Part shown: piece after piece, positions 54,847 to 64,000 of the stretch | Numbering within the stretch: position 1 is the stretch's first letter | How the letters are laid out: each line of letters starts with the position of its first letter | DNA from: Saccharothrix coeruleofusca | GTDB taxonomy: Bacteria; Actinomycetota; Actinomycetes; Mycobacteriales; Pseudonocardiaceae | DNA length: 64,000 nt | Direction of reading: 5' to 3' | NCBI RefSeq assembly: GCF_014648515.1 | Contig: NZ_BMRG01000001.1 | Span: 131,101 to 195,100 of the forward strand | Notes under the pieces: generated by a model | What the model saw: only the letters and a program-made list of their open reading frames with translations | Told to the model about the DNA's origin: nothing | Databases searched by the model: none | Position numbers and translations under genes: made by a program

Positions 54847-55308
54847 TCAGGTGGCCCGCATGCGCTCGCGGAACACCTCGATGAGGGCCTTGTTGTAACG
54901 CTCCAGCACCTCCCACTCCTCGGGGGTGAACCGCGCCAGCACCTCCCGCAGCGTTTCCTGGGCGTCCTGGAACAGGGGCGCGAACCGGCCGTCCTCCACG
55001 GTCACCTGGACCAGCACCTTGCGCCGGTCGTGGGGGTCGCGCACGCGCTTGACGTAGCCCGCCCGCTCCAGCCGGTCGATCACGCCGGTGACCGCGCCGG
55101 TGGACAGGCCCGACAGCTCGGCGATCCGCCCCGCGGTCACCGGCCCGTCCGCGCGCATGGCCAGGTCGAGGCACTTCTCGTCGGTGGTCGACAGGCCCAT
55201 CGCCTCGGCGACGCGGGTGTGGAACAGGATGGTGAGCGTGCTGTTCTCCCGCGCGTAGGAGGCGAACCTCCCCAGCACGTCGGCGGGCACGTCGCGCTCG
55301 TTTCCCAT
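54847..55308 (-). CDS. MarR family transcriptional regulator
   Basis: A 153-residue winged-helix regulator: [20 protein letters not shown], recognition helix [20 protein letters not shown] and wing [13 protein letters not shown]. It is upstream of the NagD-like gene with a 10-bp gap and divergent from moaA. Which of these it regulates is not shown by a clear operator. Confidence 0.92.
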   Translation of the reverse strand: MGNERDVPADVLGRFASYARENSTLTILFHTRVAEAMGLSTTDEKCLDLAMRADGPVTAGRIAELSGLSTGAVTGVIDRLERAGYVKRVRDPHDRRKVLVQVTVEDGRFAPLFQDAQETLREVLARFTPEEWEVLERYNKALIEVFRERMRAT

Positions 55309-55388
55309 GCGGGCAATTTAGCGGCCGATCCACTTCGGCACGTTCGCGACCGCGCTGCGCCGGTGATCGCGCGATTACCCTGGACGGG

Positions 55389-56447
55389 GTGACAGCAGTG
55401 GAATTGGGAATACCCGTCCTGCGAGGAACGCCCGACACCTCCACCCGTCCGGACTCACCGCTGCTGGTCGACCGGTTCGGCCGGGTCGCGACCGACCTGC
55501 GGGTGTCCCTGACCGACCGGTGCAACCTGCGGTGCACCTACTGCATGCCCGCCGAGGGCCTGGACTGGCTGCCCAAGCCGGAGCTGCTCAGCGACGCGGA
55601 GCTGACCCGGTTGATCGGCATCGCGGTGACCCGGCTGGGGGTGACCAACATCCGGTTCACCGGCGGTGAGCCGCTGCTGCGCCCCAACCTGGAGGACGTG
55701 ATCGCGGCCACGGCGGCGCTGGAGCCCCGGCCGAGGATCTCGATGACCACCAACGGCGTCTCGCTGGCCCGCCGGGCCGAGGGCCTGGTGCGCGCGGGCC
55801 TGGACCGGGTCAACGTCTCGCTGGACAGCCTGGACCGGGTCCGGTTCCGCGAGCTGACCCGGCGCGACCGGCTGGAGCACGTGTTCGAGGGGCTGGCGGC
55901 GGCGCGGGCCGCCGGGCTGGACCCGGTGAAGGTCAACTCGGTGCTGATGCGCGGGGTCAACGACGACGAGGCGGTGCCGCTGCTGCGGTTCGCCCTGGAG
56001 CACGGCTACCAGCTGCGGTTCATCGAGCAGATGCCGCTGGACCCGCAGCACGGCTGGAACCGGGACGAGATGGTCACCGCCGAGGAGATCCTGGCCACGC
56101 TGCGCGCGGAGTTCGAGCTGACGCCCGTGCCGGACGAGCGCGGCGGCGCGCCCGCCGAGCGGTGGCTGGTCGACGGCGGCCCGGCGGTGGTGGGCGTGAT
56201 CGCGTCGGTCACCCGGCCGTTCTGCGCGGCCTGCGACCGGACCCGGCTGACCGCGGACGGCCAGGTGCGCAACTGCCTGTTCAGCCGGTCGGAGACGGAC
56301 CTGCGGGCGCTGCTGCGCGCCGGCGCCTCGGACGAGGAGATCGCCGAGCGCTGGCGGGGCGACTCGTGGGCCAAGGCGGCCGGGCACGGGATCAACGAGG
56401 CCGGTTTCTTCCAGCCGGACCGGCCGATGAGCGCGATCGGGGGATGA
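55389..56447 (+). CDS. moaA: GTP 3',8-cyclase MoaA
   Basis: A 352-residue radical-SAM enzyme that, with MoaC, converts GTP to cyclic pyranopterin phosphate, the first step of molybdopterin synthesis. N-terminal cluster CNLRCTYC (C45, C49, C52), SAM region FTGGEPLLRP, C-terminal second cluster CAACDRTRL and NCLF, and the C-terminal GG (SAIGG) needed for activity. The GTG start precedes a 20-residue leader. It is followed after 1 bp by moaD. Confidence 0.96.
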   Translation: MTAVELGIPVLRGTPDTSTRPDSPLLVDRFGRVATDLRVSLTDRCNLRCTYCMPAEGLDWLPKPELLSDAELTRLIGIAVTRLGVTNIRFTGGEPLLRPNLEDVIAATAALEPRPRISMTTNGVSLARRAEGLVRAGLDRVNVSLDSLDRVRFRELTRRDRLEHVFEGLAAARAAGLDPVKVNSVLMRGVNDDEAVPLLRFALEHGYQLRFIEQMPLDPQHGWNRDEMVTAEEILATLRAEFELTPVPDERGGAPAERWLVDGGPAVVGVIASVTRPFCAACDRTRLTADGQVRNCLFSRSETDLRALLRAGASDEEIAERWRGDSWAKAAGHGINEAGFFQPDRPMSAIGG

Positions 56448-56448
56448 C

Positions 56449-56703
56449 GTGGTGGAGCTGACGGTGCGGTACTTCGCGGGCGCGCGGGCGGCGGCGGGGG
56501 TGGCGCAGGAGAGCGTGGCGCTGTCCGGCGGGGCGACCGTGGCGCACGTGCTGGAGGCGGTCCGCGAGCGGCACGACGACCGGCTGGCGCGGGTGCTGGC
56601 CGCGTCCAGCTTCCTGCTCGACGGCGTGGCGGTGCGGGACCGGGACACGCCGGTGCCGGAGGGGGCGCTGCTGGACGTCCTACCCCCCTTCGCGGGGGGC
56701 TAA
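56449..56703 (+). CDS. moaD: molybdopterin synthase sulfur carrier MoaD
   Basis: An 84-residue ubiquitin-fold protein ending in GG (PPFAGG), the site that is thiocarboxylated before sulfur is passed to precursor Z by MoaE. The start VELTVRYFAGARAAAGVAQE is typical. It is the second gene of the moaA-moaD unit; moaE is in the separate minus-strand unit downstream. Confidence 0.93.
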   Translation: MVELTVRYFAGARAAAGVAQESVALSGGATVAHVLEAVRERHDDRLARVLAASSFLLDGVAVRDRDTPVPEGALLDVLPPFAGG

Positions 56704-56709
56704 TCAAGT

Positions 56710-56726
56710 TTCCCCCGATGGGGGAA
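56710..56726 (+). terminator. hairpin after moaD
   Basis: TTCCCCC pairs with GGGGGAA around GAT, 7 bp after the moaD stop. Confidence 0.55.
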
Positions 56727-56849
56727 TCACGTGACGCAGACCTCACTTACCGTGATCTATCTCAATTTGTCTCGGATTGAAAACGGGACGGTAACGGCCC
56801 TCTGACCTGCAGAAACGAGCGCAATCGACACAGAACCTGAAAACGTTAC

Positions 56850-56865
56850 TGTGAGCCCCCTCACG
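56850..56865. promoter_or_regulatory. Crp (cAMP receptor protein) binding site
   Basis: TGTGAGCCCCCTCACG fits the Crp consensus TGTGA-N6-TCACA at nine of ten fixed bases. It lies 218 bp before the rpf start and about 80 bp before the riboswitch. Crp sites control rpfA in M. tuberculosis and S. coelicolor. Confidence 0.7.
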
Positions 56866-56944
56866 GCCCAGAACGTTTGGCGTGCCGCCGTCGGTTACGT
56901 ACGGTCGCTCTTCGGTTGGCCCCGACCGACCAAGAGCAACACCC

Positions 56945-57778
<834 letters not shown>

Positions 57779-57823
57779 TCGTCGGCCGATGAGCCCGGCC
57801 TGCCCCCGCGCAGGCGCCTGACC

Positions 57824-57865
57824 AGGAACCCCCGTCGCCCCTCCCCCCTGGCGACGGGGGTTCCT
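57824..57865. terminator. bidirectional terminator hairpin
   Basis: A 16-bp stem (57824-57839 with 57850-57865) with 10-base loop between the convergent rpf and moaE genes. Confidence 0.85.
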
Positions 57866-57876
57866 GCTGTCCGGGC

Positions 57877-58329
57877 TCAGGGGCAGTTGACCCACTCGTC
57901 GGTGCCGTCAGCGAAGACCTGGCGCTTCCACACCGGCAGCCGCCGCTTCACCTCGTCCACCAGCTCGGAGCACACCGCGAACGCCTCCGCGCGGTGCTCG
58001 GCGGCCACCGCGACCGCCAGCGCCACGTCACCGATGGCCAGCGGACCCACGCGGTGCGACACGGCGACCGCGCGCACGCCGGTCACACCCGCCACCACGT
58101 CCCGCACCACCTCGGCCACCACGTCCGCGGCGCTGGGGTGGCCGTGGTACTCCAGCTCCCGCACCGAGCGCCCGTGGTCGTGGTCGCGCACCACGCCCGC
58201 GAACGTGACCACCGCGCCCGCCGCGGCGTCGTCCACCAGCTTCGCGTGCTCCTCGACCGACAGCGGCTCCTCGCTCACCGTCGCCCGCAGGATCTCCGCC
58301 GTCATCCCCGCCGTCGTCTCCGCCGTCAC
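57877..58329 (-). CDS. moaE: molybdopterin synthase catalytic subunit MoaE
   Basis: About 150 residues. The family pattern is clear: GAVVTFAGVVRDHDHGRSV, LEYHGHPSAAD, VAVSHRVGPLAIGDVAL, and the catalytic Lys region VKRRLPVWKRQVFADGTDEW. It joins sulfur from MoaD to precursor Z. GTG 58329 overlaps the mog stop; ATG 58305 is an alternative within a short 5' repeat ([11 protein letters not shown]). Last gene of the moaC-mog-moaE unit. Confidence 0.93.
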   Translation of the reverse strand: MTAETTAGMTAEILRATVSEEPLSVEEHAKLVDDAAAGAVVTFAGVVRDHDHGRSVRELEYHGHPSAADVVAEVVRDVVAGVTGVRAVAVSHRVGPLAIGDVALAVAVAAEHRAEAFAVCSELVDEVKRRLPVWKRQVFADGTDEWVNCP

Positions 58330-58799
58330 GCGTGGTCGCCTCCCGCCAGCTGGTCGAGCGCGTGCTCCAGCACCGCGCCCAGCACTTCCAGTCCGTCCTT
58401 CACCCCGCCGGTGGAGCCGGGCAGGTTCACCACCAGGGTGCGCCCGGCGACCCCGGCCACGCCTCGGGAGAGCACCGAGGTCGGCACCCTCGGCCAGCCC
58501 GACGCCCGGATCGCGTCGGCCAGCCCCGGCACCTCGTAGTCCAGCACCGCGCGGGTGGCCTCCGGGGTGCGGTCGGTCGGGCTGATGCCGGTGCCGCCGG
58601 TGGTGACCACCACCGCCACCCCGTCCGCCACGGCCGCGCGCAGCGCCTCGGCGACCGGCTCGCCGTCGGGCACCACCACCGGGTCCGGCACGTCGAACGA
58701 CCGCTCCCGCAGCCACTCGGCGATGAGGGGGCCGCCCCGGTCGGCGTAGACGCCCGCGGCGGCCCGGTTCGAGGCGGTGACGACCCGCGCGGTCCTCAC
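58326..58799 (-). CDS. mog: molybdenum cofactor biosynthesis MogA/MoaB-like protein
   Basis: A 157-residue MPT adenylyltransferase-type protein with [40 protein letters not shown] and [15 protein letters not shown] motifs. It activates molybdopterin for metal insertion. GTG 58799 overlaps the moaC stop (GTGA) and its own stop overlaps moaE, so the three are tightly coupled. Confidence 0.93.
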   Translation of the reverse strand: MRTARVVTASNRAAAGVYADRGGPLIAEWLRERSFDVPDPVVVPDGEPVAEALRAAVADGVAVVVTTGGTGISPTDRTPEATRAVLDYEVPGLADAIRASGWPRVPTSVLSRGVAGVAGRTLVVNLPGSTGGVKDGLEVLGAVLEHALDQLAGGDHA

Positions 58800-59266
58800 G
58801 GGCGCTCCCACAGGCCGGTCTTGCCGCCCTCCTTGCGCTCCACCCGCACCGCGTCCATCGACGCCGCCGGGTCGACCGCCTTGACCATGTCGTGCAGGGC
58901 CAGGCCCGCCACCGAGACGGCGGTCAGCGCCTCCATCTCCACGCCGGTGCGGTCGTTGGTGCGCACGGTCGCGGTGACCACCACCTCGGCCTCGCCCAGG
59001 CTCAGGTCCACCTTGACGCTGGACAGCGCGATCGGGTGGCACAGCGGCACCAGCTCCCAGGTCCGCTTGGCCGCCATGATGCCCGCGATGCGGGCGGTGG
59101 CCAGCGCGTCGCCCTTGGGCAGGCCGTCGCGGCGCAGCAGGTCCACCACCTCGGCGGTGGTGCGCAGCACGCCCGAGGCGACCGCCGTGCGCGCCGTCGG
59201 CTGCTTGTCGGAGACGTCGACCATGCGCGCCGCGCCCGCATCGTCCAGGTGAGTGAACCGGCTCAT
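58796..59266 (-). CDS. moaC: cyclic pyranopterin monophosphate synthase MoaC
   Basis: A 156-residue partner of MoaA, with [28 protein letters not shown]-containing VPLCHPIAL, and [20 protein letters not shown] with the catalytic Lys region MVKAVD. First gene of the minus-strand moaC-mog-moaE unit. ATG 59266 is chosen because the family starts at LTHLDE-like residues; upstream lies the dispersed repeat. Confidence 0.95.
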   Translation of the reverse strand: MSRFTHLDDAGAARMVDVSDKQPTARTAVASGVLRTTAEVVDLLRRDGLPKGDALATARIAGIMAAKRTWELVPLCHPIALSSVKVDLSLGEAEVVVTATVRTNDRTGVEMEALTAVSVAGLALHDMVKAVDPAASMDAVRVERKEGGKTGLWERP

Positions 59267-59305
59267 CCTGTGATTATGGCCGCGCCCCCACCCCACCCCC
59301 ACAAA

Positions 59306-59360
59306 CGCCTGCAAGTACTACCCGCCCCACCCGCGAGGGCCGCCAACTACTACCCGACGC
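59306..59360. repeat. dispersed TACTACCCG repeat, copy D
   Basis: CGCCTGCAAGTACTACCCG (59306-59324) is identical to the 19-bp outer arm of copy A. GGGCCGCCAACTACTACCCG ends at 59356, 32 bp after the first motif. It lies between moaC and the malic enzyme. Confidence 0.9.
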
Positions 59361-59406
59361 ACCCCACGCGCGGTTCACACGAGGCCGCGCCGGAGCCGGG
59401 GCAGTC

Positions 59407-60783
59407 CTACACGGCTTTGCGGACGGCCTCGGCGACGGCGGGGGCGACGGAGGTGTCGAAGACGCTGGGGACGATGAAGGAGGCGTTGAGCCGCTCGCCG
59501 TCCACCACGTCGGCGATGGCGGTGGCGGCGGCCAGCAGCATCTCGTCGGTGATGGTGCGGGCGTGCGCGTCCAGCAGGCCCCGGAACACGCCGGGGAAGG
59601 CCAGCACGTTGTTGATCTGGTTGGGGAAGTCGCTGCGGCCGGTGGCCACGACGGCGGCGTGCTTCTGCGCCTCCATCGGGTCGATCTCCGGGTCCGGGTT
59701 GGCCAGCGCGAACACGATCGCGTCGGAGTTCATGGTGGCGACCTGCTCGGCGCCGAACAGGTTCGGCGCGGAGACGCCGATGAACACGTCCGCGCCGACC
59801 AGCGCGTCGTGCAGGCGGCCGGAGACGTTGTGCTTGTTGGTGCTGGCGGCGATGGACTTGAGGTTGCTGTCCATGCCGGGCCGGTCGCGGTGCACGATGC
59901 CGTCCACGTCGACCGCGACCACGTCGCCGGGCTGCTGCTTGAGCAGCAGCCGGATGATCGCCGAGCCCGCCGCGCCGACGCCGCAGACCACGACCTTGCA
60001 GTCGGAGATCTTCTTGCCGACCACGCGCAGCGCGTTGCGCAGCGCGCCGACCACGACGATGGCGGTGCCGTGCTGGTCGTCGTGGAAGACCGGGATGTCC
60101 AGCTTCTCGCGCAGCCGGGCCTCGATCTCGAAGCAGCGCGGCGCGGCGATGTCCTCCAGGTTGATGCCGCCGTAGACCGGGGCGATCAGCTCGACCGCGC
60201 GGATGATCTCCTCGGTGTCCTGGGTGTCCAGGCACACCGGCCAGGCGTCCACGCCCGCGAACTTCTTGAACAGCGCGGCCTTGCCCTCCATCACCGGCAG
60301 CGCGGCGGCCGGGCCGATGTTGCCAAGGCCCAGCACGGCGGTGCCGTCGGTGACCACGGCCACGGTGTTGCGCTTGATGGTCAGCCTGCGCGCGTCGTCG
60401 GGGTTCTCCGCGATGGCCTGGCAGACGCGGGCCACGCCGGGGGTGTAGGCGCGGGAGAGGTCGTCGCGGTTGCGCAGCGGGACCTTGGACGAGATCTCGA
60501 TCTTGCCGCCGAGGTGGACCAGGAAGGTGCGGTCGGAGACCTTGCGGACCGCGATGCCGGGCAGCAGCGCCAGGGTGTCGGTGATGTCCTTGGCGTGGTT
60601 GGCCGACAGGGCGTTGCAGGTGAGGTCGATGATGACGCGGTCGGTGTGCGACTCGACGACGTCGAACGCCGTGATGACACCGCCCGCCCTGCCGACCGCC
60701 GTGGTGAGGTCACCCGCCGCGCCCGCGCTGGGCGGCGCCTCCAGGCGGACGGTGATCGAGTAACCAGGGCCGGGGACCGGCAT
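59407..60783 (-). CDS. NAD-dependent malic enzyme with N-terminal ACT domain
   Basis: A 458-residue enzyme decarboxylating malate to pyruvate. An N-terminal ACT-like regulatory domain (residues 1-85: [35 protein letters not shown]) precedes the malic domain ([42 protein letters not shown]). ACT domains bind amino acids as effectors. ATG 60783 has GGGAGG upstream. Actinobacterial type. Confidence 0.93.
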   Translation of the reverse strand: MPVPGPGYSITVRLEAPPSAGAAGDLTTAVGRAGGVITAFDVVESHTDRVIIDLTCNALSANHAKDITDTLALLPGIAVRKVSDRTFLVHLGGKIEISSKVPLRNRDDLSRAYTPGVARVCQAIAENPDDARRLTIKRNTVAVVTDGTAVLGLGNIGPAAALPVMEGKAALFKKFAGVDAWPVCLDTQDTEEIIRAVELIAPVYGGINLEDIAAPRCFEIEARLREKLDIPVFHDDQHGTAIVVVGALRNALRVVGKKISDCKVVVCGVGAAGSAIIRLLLKQQPGDVVAVDVDGIVHRDRPGMDSNLKSIAASTNKHNVSGRLHDALVGADVFIGVSAPNLFGAEQVATMNSDAIVFALANPDPEIDPMEAQKHAAVVATGRSDFPNQINNVLAFPGVFRGLLDAHARTITDEMLLAAATAIADVVDGERLNASFIVPSVFDTSVAPAVAEAVRKAV

Positions 60784-60900
60784 CGAACCTCCCAGATCAG
60801 CACAGCTCACGCGGGAGTCGAGCGTAGTCCGCGGCGAATTCCGGAACGCGCCCGGCTCGCCTCGCCCCCGGCGCGCGCCGGGGGCGGGTCGGGCAGCGGG

Positions 60901-61086
60901 TCAGCGGTTGATCTCGGTGGTGGGGTGGCGGTAGCCGAGGTCCTCGACGGGCAGCGGGAAGGTGACCTTCCCGAAGGGGGACAGCGCGCCCTGCACGTCG
61001 CTGGCCAGCTCGCTCACCGCGTGCTTGCCGTCCGCAGGCGGCTCCGGCCAGTTCGGGTCGATGCGCTCGGGGCGGGCCTTGGCCAC
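60901..61086 (-). CDS. small hypothetical protein
   Basis: A 61-residue soluble protein, not recognised: MAKARPERIDPNWPEPPADG, FPLPVEDLGYRHPTTE. GTG 61086 has GAGGAGGAA upstream, which supports translation. It is divergent from the helicase-associated gene. Confidence 0.6.
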   Translation of the reverse strand: MAKARPERIDPNWPEPPADGKHAVSELASDVQGALSPFGKVTFPLPVEDLGYRHPTTEINR

Positions 61087-61151
61087 GATTCCTCCTCGGT
61101 GGTGCCAACGTCACGGACAAGTGTGCCCCACGGCCATATACCGTGGTGAAG

Positions 61152-63386
61152 ATGTCCGGCACCACACTCGCCGACTGGCTGCGCGCCCTGGACGACGCGG
61201 CGCTCGTCGCGCTGCTGCGGGCGCGGCCCGACCTGGCCACCCCGCCGCCCGCGGACACCACCGTGCTGGCCACCCGCGTGGGCTCGCGCGCCTCGGTGGC
61301 GCGGGCGTGCGAGGACCTGGACACCCTCGCGCTGACCGTCCTGGAAGCCCTGCTGGTCCTCGACGCCGACCTGCGCCCGGTGCCGCTGGCGGCCCTGCGG
61401 GAGCTGTTCGACGTCGACATCCGGCCCCCGGTGGCCCTGCTGCGGGCCCGCGCGCTGCTCTGGGGCGACGACGACGGCCTGTCCACCCCACCGGCCACCC
61501 GCGACGCCGTGGCGGCCTTCCCGTGCGGCCTGGGCCGCTCCGTGCCCGCGCTGGCGGGCGTGGACCTGACCGGGCTGGGCGAGGACGAGCGGCGGGTGCT
61601 GGAGGCGCTGGCGGCCGGGCCGCCGGTCGGGCAGACCAGAGAGGCCGCGCACGTGGTCTCCCTGGACAGCGCCACCACCCCGATCCAGAAGCTGCTGGCG
61701 CGGGGCCTGCTGGTGCGCCGCGACACGCTGACCGTCGAGCTGCCGCGCGAGGTCGGCCTCGTGGTGCGCGGCGACCGGCCGCTGGGCGAGGTCGTCACCG
61801 CCGAGCCGCCGCTGCCCACCTCCGCGCTGGACCCGGTCTCGGTGGACAGCACCGGCGGCGGCGCGGCGCTGGAGCTGTGCCGCCACGTCGAGGGCCTGCT
61901 GCGGCTGTGGTCGGACGAGCCGCCCCCGGTGCTGCGCTCCGGCGGGGTGGGCGTGCGCGAGCTGCGCAGGGCCGCCAAGGAGCTGGAGGTCGACGAGCGC
62001 CGGGCCGCGCTGCTGGTCGAGCTGGTGGTGGCCGCCGGGCTGGTGGCCGACAGCGAGGGTCTTGAGCCGGAGTGGGTGCCGACCACCCAGGCCGACACCT
62101 GGCTGGTCGCGCCGCCGGAGCACCGCTGGGCGGCGCTGGCGCAGGCGTGGCTGGAGCTGCCCCGGCTGCCCGGCCTGGTCGGCGGCCGGGACGACCGGGA
62201 CCGGCTGCTCAACCCGCTGGCCCCGGAGCTGAACCGGCCGGGTGCGCCGCGCGACCGCAGGCGGGTGCTGGAGGCGCTGGCCGCGCTGCCGCCGGGCACC
62301 GCGGTCCCCGACGTGGAGCGGCTGGCCGCCGTGCTGGCCTGGCGGGCGCCGAGGCGGGGCGGGCGGCTGCGCGACGAGCTGGTGCGCTGGACGGTCGCCG
62401 AGGGCACCGCGGTGGGCGTGCTGGCGCTGGGCGCGGTGACCGGGGCGGGCCGCACGCTGCTCACCGAGGGGCCGGGGCCCGCCGCGAAGCGGCTCGGCGA
62501 CGCGCTGCCCGCGCCGGTGGACCACGTGCTGGTGCAGGCCGACCTGACGGTGGTCGCGCCGGGGCGGCTGGAGCCGGACCTGGCCGAGGAGATCGCGCTG
62601 GTGGCCGACGTGGAGTCGGCGGGCGGCGCGACGGTGTACCGGGTGGGCGAGCACTCCGTGCGGCGCGCGTTCGACGCCGGGCGCACCGCCGCCGACCTGC
62701 ACGAGCTGTTCCGCGCCCGGTCCCGCACGCCGGTGCCGCAGTCGCTGACCTACCTGATCGACGACACCGCCCGCAAGCACGGCAGGCTGCGCGGCGGCGC
62801 GGCCGGGTCGTTCCTGCGCTGCGACGACCCGGTGCTGATCGCCGAGGTGCTGGCGCACCCCGCCGGGCAGCGGCTGGAGCTGCGCCGGATCGCCCCCACC
62901 GTGCTGGTCTCGCCGCTGCCGCTGGCCGAGGTGCTGGACGGGCTGCGCGGGGCGGGGTTCGCGCCGTCGGCGGAGGGGCCGGACGGGCAGGTGCTCGACC
63001 TGCGCGCGGCCGGGCGGCGGATCGCCGGGCGCGGCAGGCGCAGGCCCGCGCCGCCGCCCGCCCCGTCGGAGGAGCAGCTGGGCGAGCTGGTGCGGCTGGT
63101 GCGGGCGGGCGACCGGGCGGCGCGCACCACGGGCGGCGCGCGGGTGTCCGTGCCGGGCAACCTGGGCGCGGGGCCGTCGGCGACGCTGGCGCTGCTGCAG
63201 CGGGCGGCCAAGGAGGGCCGCAACGTGCTGGTGGACTTCGTGGACGGGCACGGCACCGCGGCGCGGCGGGTGATCACCCCGCAGCTGGTGGGCGGGGGCG
63301 TGCTGGAGGGCGTGGACGTCAGCTACGGCGAGGTCCGGCGCTTCCCCCTGCACCGGATCACCTCCGCCGCGCTCGTGGAGGAGTGA
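61152..63386 (+). CDS. helicase-associated (XPB/Ssl2-like) domain protein
   Basis: A 744-residue actinobacterial protein without Walker motifs. The central part (about 420-570: HVLVQADLTVVAPGRLEPDL, QSLTYLIDDTARKHGRLRGG) is the helicase C-terminal-associated domain found at the end of XPB helicases. The last about 70 residues (NVLVDFVDGHGTAARRVITP, YGEVRRFPLHRITSA) look like a WYL ligand-binding domain. The role is unknown; such proteins sit near DNA-repair helicase genes in related genomes, but no helicase is in this window. ATG 61152 used; GTG 61143 in frame. Confidence 0.85.
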   Translation: MSGTTLADWLRALDDAALVALLRARPDLATPPPADTTVLATRVGSRASVARACEDLDTLALTVLEALLVLDADLRPVPLAALRELFDVDIRPPVALLRARALLWGDDDGLSTPPATRDAVAAFPCGLGRSVPALAGVDLTGLGEDERRVLEALAAGPPVGQTREAAHVVSLDSATTPIQKLLARGLLVRRDTLTVELPREVGLVVRGDRPLGEVVTAEPPLPTSALDPVSVDSTGGGAALELCRHVEGLLRLWSDEPPPVLRSGGVGVRELRRAAKELEVDERRAALLVELVVAAGLVADSEGLEPEWVPTTQADTWLVAPPEHRWAALAQAWLELPRLPGLVGGRDDRDRLLNPLAPELNRPGAPRDRRRVLEALAALPPGTAVPDVERLAAVLAWRAPRRGGRLRDELVRWTVAEGTAVGVLALGAVTGAGRTLLTEGPGPAAKRLGDALPAPVDHVLVQADLTVVAPGRLEPDLAEEIALVADVESAGGATVYRVGEHSVRRAFDAGRTAADLHELFRARSRTPVPQSLTYLIDDTARKHGRLRGGAAGSFLRCDDPVLIAEVLAHPAGQRLELRRIAPTVLVSPLPLAEVLDGLRGAGFAPSAEGPDGQVLDLRAAGRRIAGRGRRRPAPPPAPSEEQLGELVRLVRAGDRAARTTGGARVSVPGNLGAGPSATLALLQRAAKEGRNVLVDFVDGHGTAARRVITPQLVGGGVLEGVDVSYGEVRRFPLHRITSAALVEE

Positions 63387-63412
63387 CGCGGGTCACTTCC
63401 GCCCGCGTGCAC

Positions 63413-63453
63413 GTCGGAGGGCGGCCTCCCCCACCGGGAGGCCGCCCTCCGAC
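63413..63453. terminator. bidirectional terminator hairpin
   Basis: An 18-bp perfect stem (63413-63430 with 63436-63453) around CCACC, between convergent genes. Confidence 0.88.
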
Positions 63454-63476
63454 CTGTCAGGAGCGGGTGCGCGCGG

Positions 63477-64000
63477 TCAGCCCGCGCGGACCGACATCCA
63501 CTGCCGCATGGCGTGCTCGACCAGCGTGATCAGCGTCTGCTTGGTCGACTGCCGGTTGCGCGCGTCGCACGTCACGATCGGCACGGACTGGTCGATGGTC
63601 AGCGCCTCCCGCACGTCCTCGATGCGGTGGTGCAGCAGACCGTCGAAGCAGTTCACGCCGACCACGTAGGGCAGCTGGCGGTCGTCGAAGAAGTCGATCG
63701 ACGCGAAGGCGTCGGCCAACCGCCGGGTGTCGACCAGCACGATCGCGCCGATGGCACCCCGGACCAGGTCGTCCCACATGAACCAGAACCTGTGCTGACC
63801 CGGCGTACCGAACAGGTACAGGATCAGGTCCTGGTCCAGGGAGACCCGGCCGAAGTCCATGGCCACGGTGGTGGTGACCTTGTTCGGCGTGGCGGAGAGG
63901 TCGTCGACCCCCGCACTGGCCTCGGTCATCACCGCTTCGGTCGTCAGCGGGACGATCTCCGACACGGAGCCGACGAACGTAGTCTTGCCCACGCCGAAGC
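63477..64000 (-). CDS. CvnD-type GTPase, N-terminus beyond window
   Basis: About 174 residues are visible; the gene continues past the right edge, since the P-loop GVGKTTFV lies at the last bases. Ras-like switch region (PNKVTTTVAMDFG, YLFGTPGQHRFWFMW) and VNCFDG are as in the conservon CvnD/MglA-like GTPases, which act with a sensor kinase (CvnA), roadblock (CvnB) and DUF742 (CvnC) protein. Those partners would lie upstream, outside the window. Confidence 0.88.
   Translation of the reverse strand, partial: FGVGKTTFVGSVSEIVPLTTEAVMTEASAGVDDLSATPNKVTTTVAMDFGRVSLDQDLILYLFGTPGQHRFWFMWDDLVRGAIGAIVLVDTRRLADAFASIDFFDDRQLPYVVGVNCFDGLLHHRIEDVREALTIDQSVPIVTCDARNRQSTKQTLITLVEHAMRQWMSVRAG

Noticed and set aside
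56731-56765. Further GTGA/TCAC half-sites upstream of the Crp site
   Set aside because: Spacing between half-sites is not the 6 bp needed and matches are partial.

Overview
The window is a 64 kb stretch of a very GC-rich actinomycete chromosome. GTG starts and GTGA/ATGA stop-start overlaps are common. The gene content fits the Pseudonocardiales (Actinosynnema/Saccharothrix/Lentzea-like): an XRE (DUF5753) plus DUF397 pair, SepH, DUF2530/DUF2537/DUF2771/DUF3027 proteins, an Rpf with LysM, a mycothiol-dependent isomerase-like protein, F420-type reductase and CvnD GTPase. This assignment is inference from gene content, not a taxonomic result. No tRNA, rRNA, CRISPR array, prophage or transposase gene was found.

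Layout. 1-5.9 kb: partial aldose epimerase, TetR/MBL-hydrolase pair with an LmrA-type operator, amino-acid permease, XRE-DUF397 pair, a large palindromic repeat, lipoprotein and membrane protein. 5.8-11 kb: MFS exporter, a PL8-like lyase, divergent SDR/TetR with operator, pdxH. 11.1-16.3 kb: urease operon ureABCFG on the minus strand, with ureD split off by a DUF4232 gene on the other strand. 16.3-20 kb: F420-type reductase and SDR divergent from a TetR with twin operators, a secreted ricin-type lectin, an HTH-only regulator and a small secreted protein. 20-26 kb: citrate synthase, an ABC transporter with two membrane proteins, a 600-bp gap, serC. 26-33 kb: sepH, small membrane proteins, a heterodimeric ABC exporter, DUF2537, a TrmH-type methyltransferase. 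33.5-38.2 kb: GCS2-family ligase, an orphan nucleotide-cyclase-like protein, an iron box with a strong hairpin, an ABC-F protein. 38.2-49 kb: MFS/MarR, purine permease, DUF2530, GHKL ATPase plus DUF3027, glutaminyl cyclase, MFS, DUF2771, cold-shock protein. 49-55 kb: HAD phosphatases, TetR, Gfo/Idh oxidoreductase, YccF, metallophosphatase, MarR. 55.4-59.3 kb: molybdopterin genes in two groups (moaA-moaD; moaC-mog-moaE) on either side of an rpf gene with a Crp site and a cyclic-di-AMP-type riboswitch. 59.4-64 kb: malic enzyme, a helicase-associated/WYL-like protein and a truncated CvnD-type GTPase.

The least expected structures are not genes. (i) A dispersed intergenic repeat family occurs at 4379, 38253, 48601 and 59306. 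Each copy has two related motifs ending in TACTACCCG (degenerate in one) set exactly 32 bp apart, and the first copy is a double, palindromic version. (ii) A near-consensus IdeR/DmdR iron box lies 44 bp upstream of a 12-bp-stem hairpin in the leader of the ABC-F gene, so it could drive a short iron-controlled RNA or an attenuated leader. (iii) Tandem duplications with a 15-bp unit recur at five loci, including the start regions of ureB and ureF and one non-coding site.
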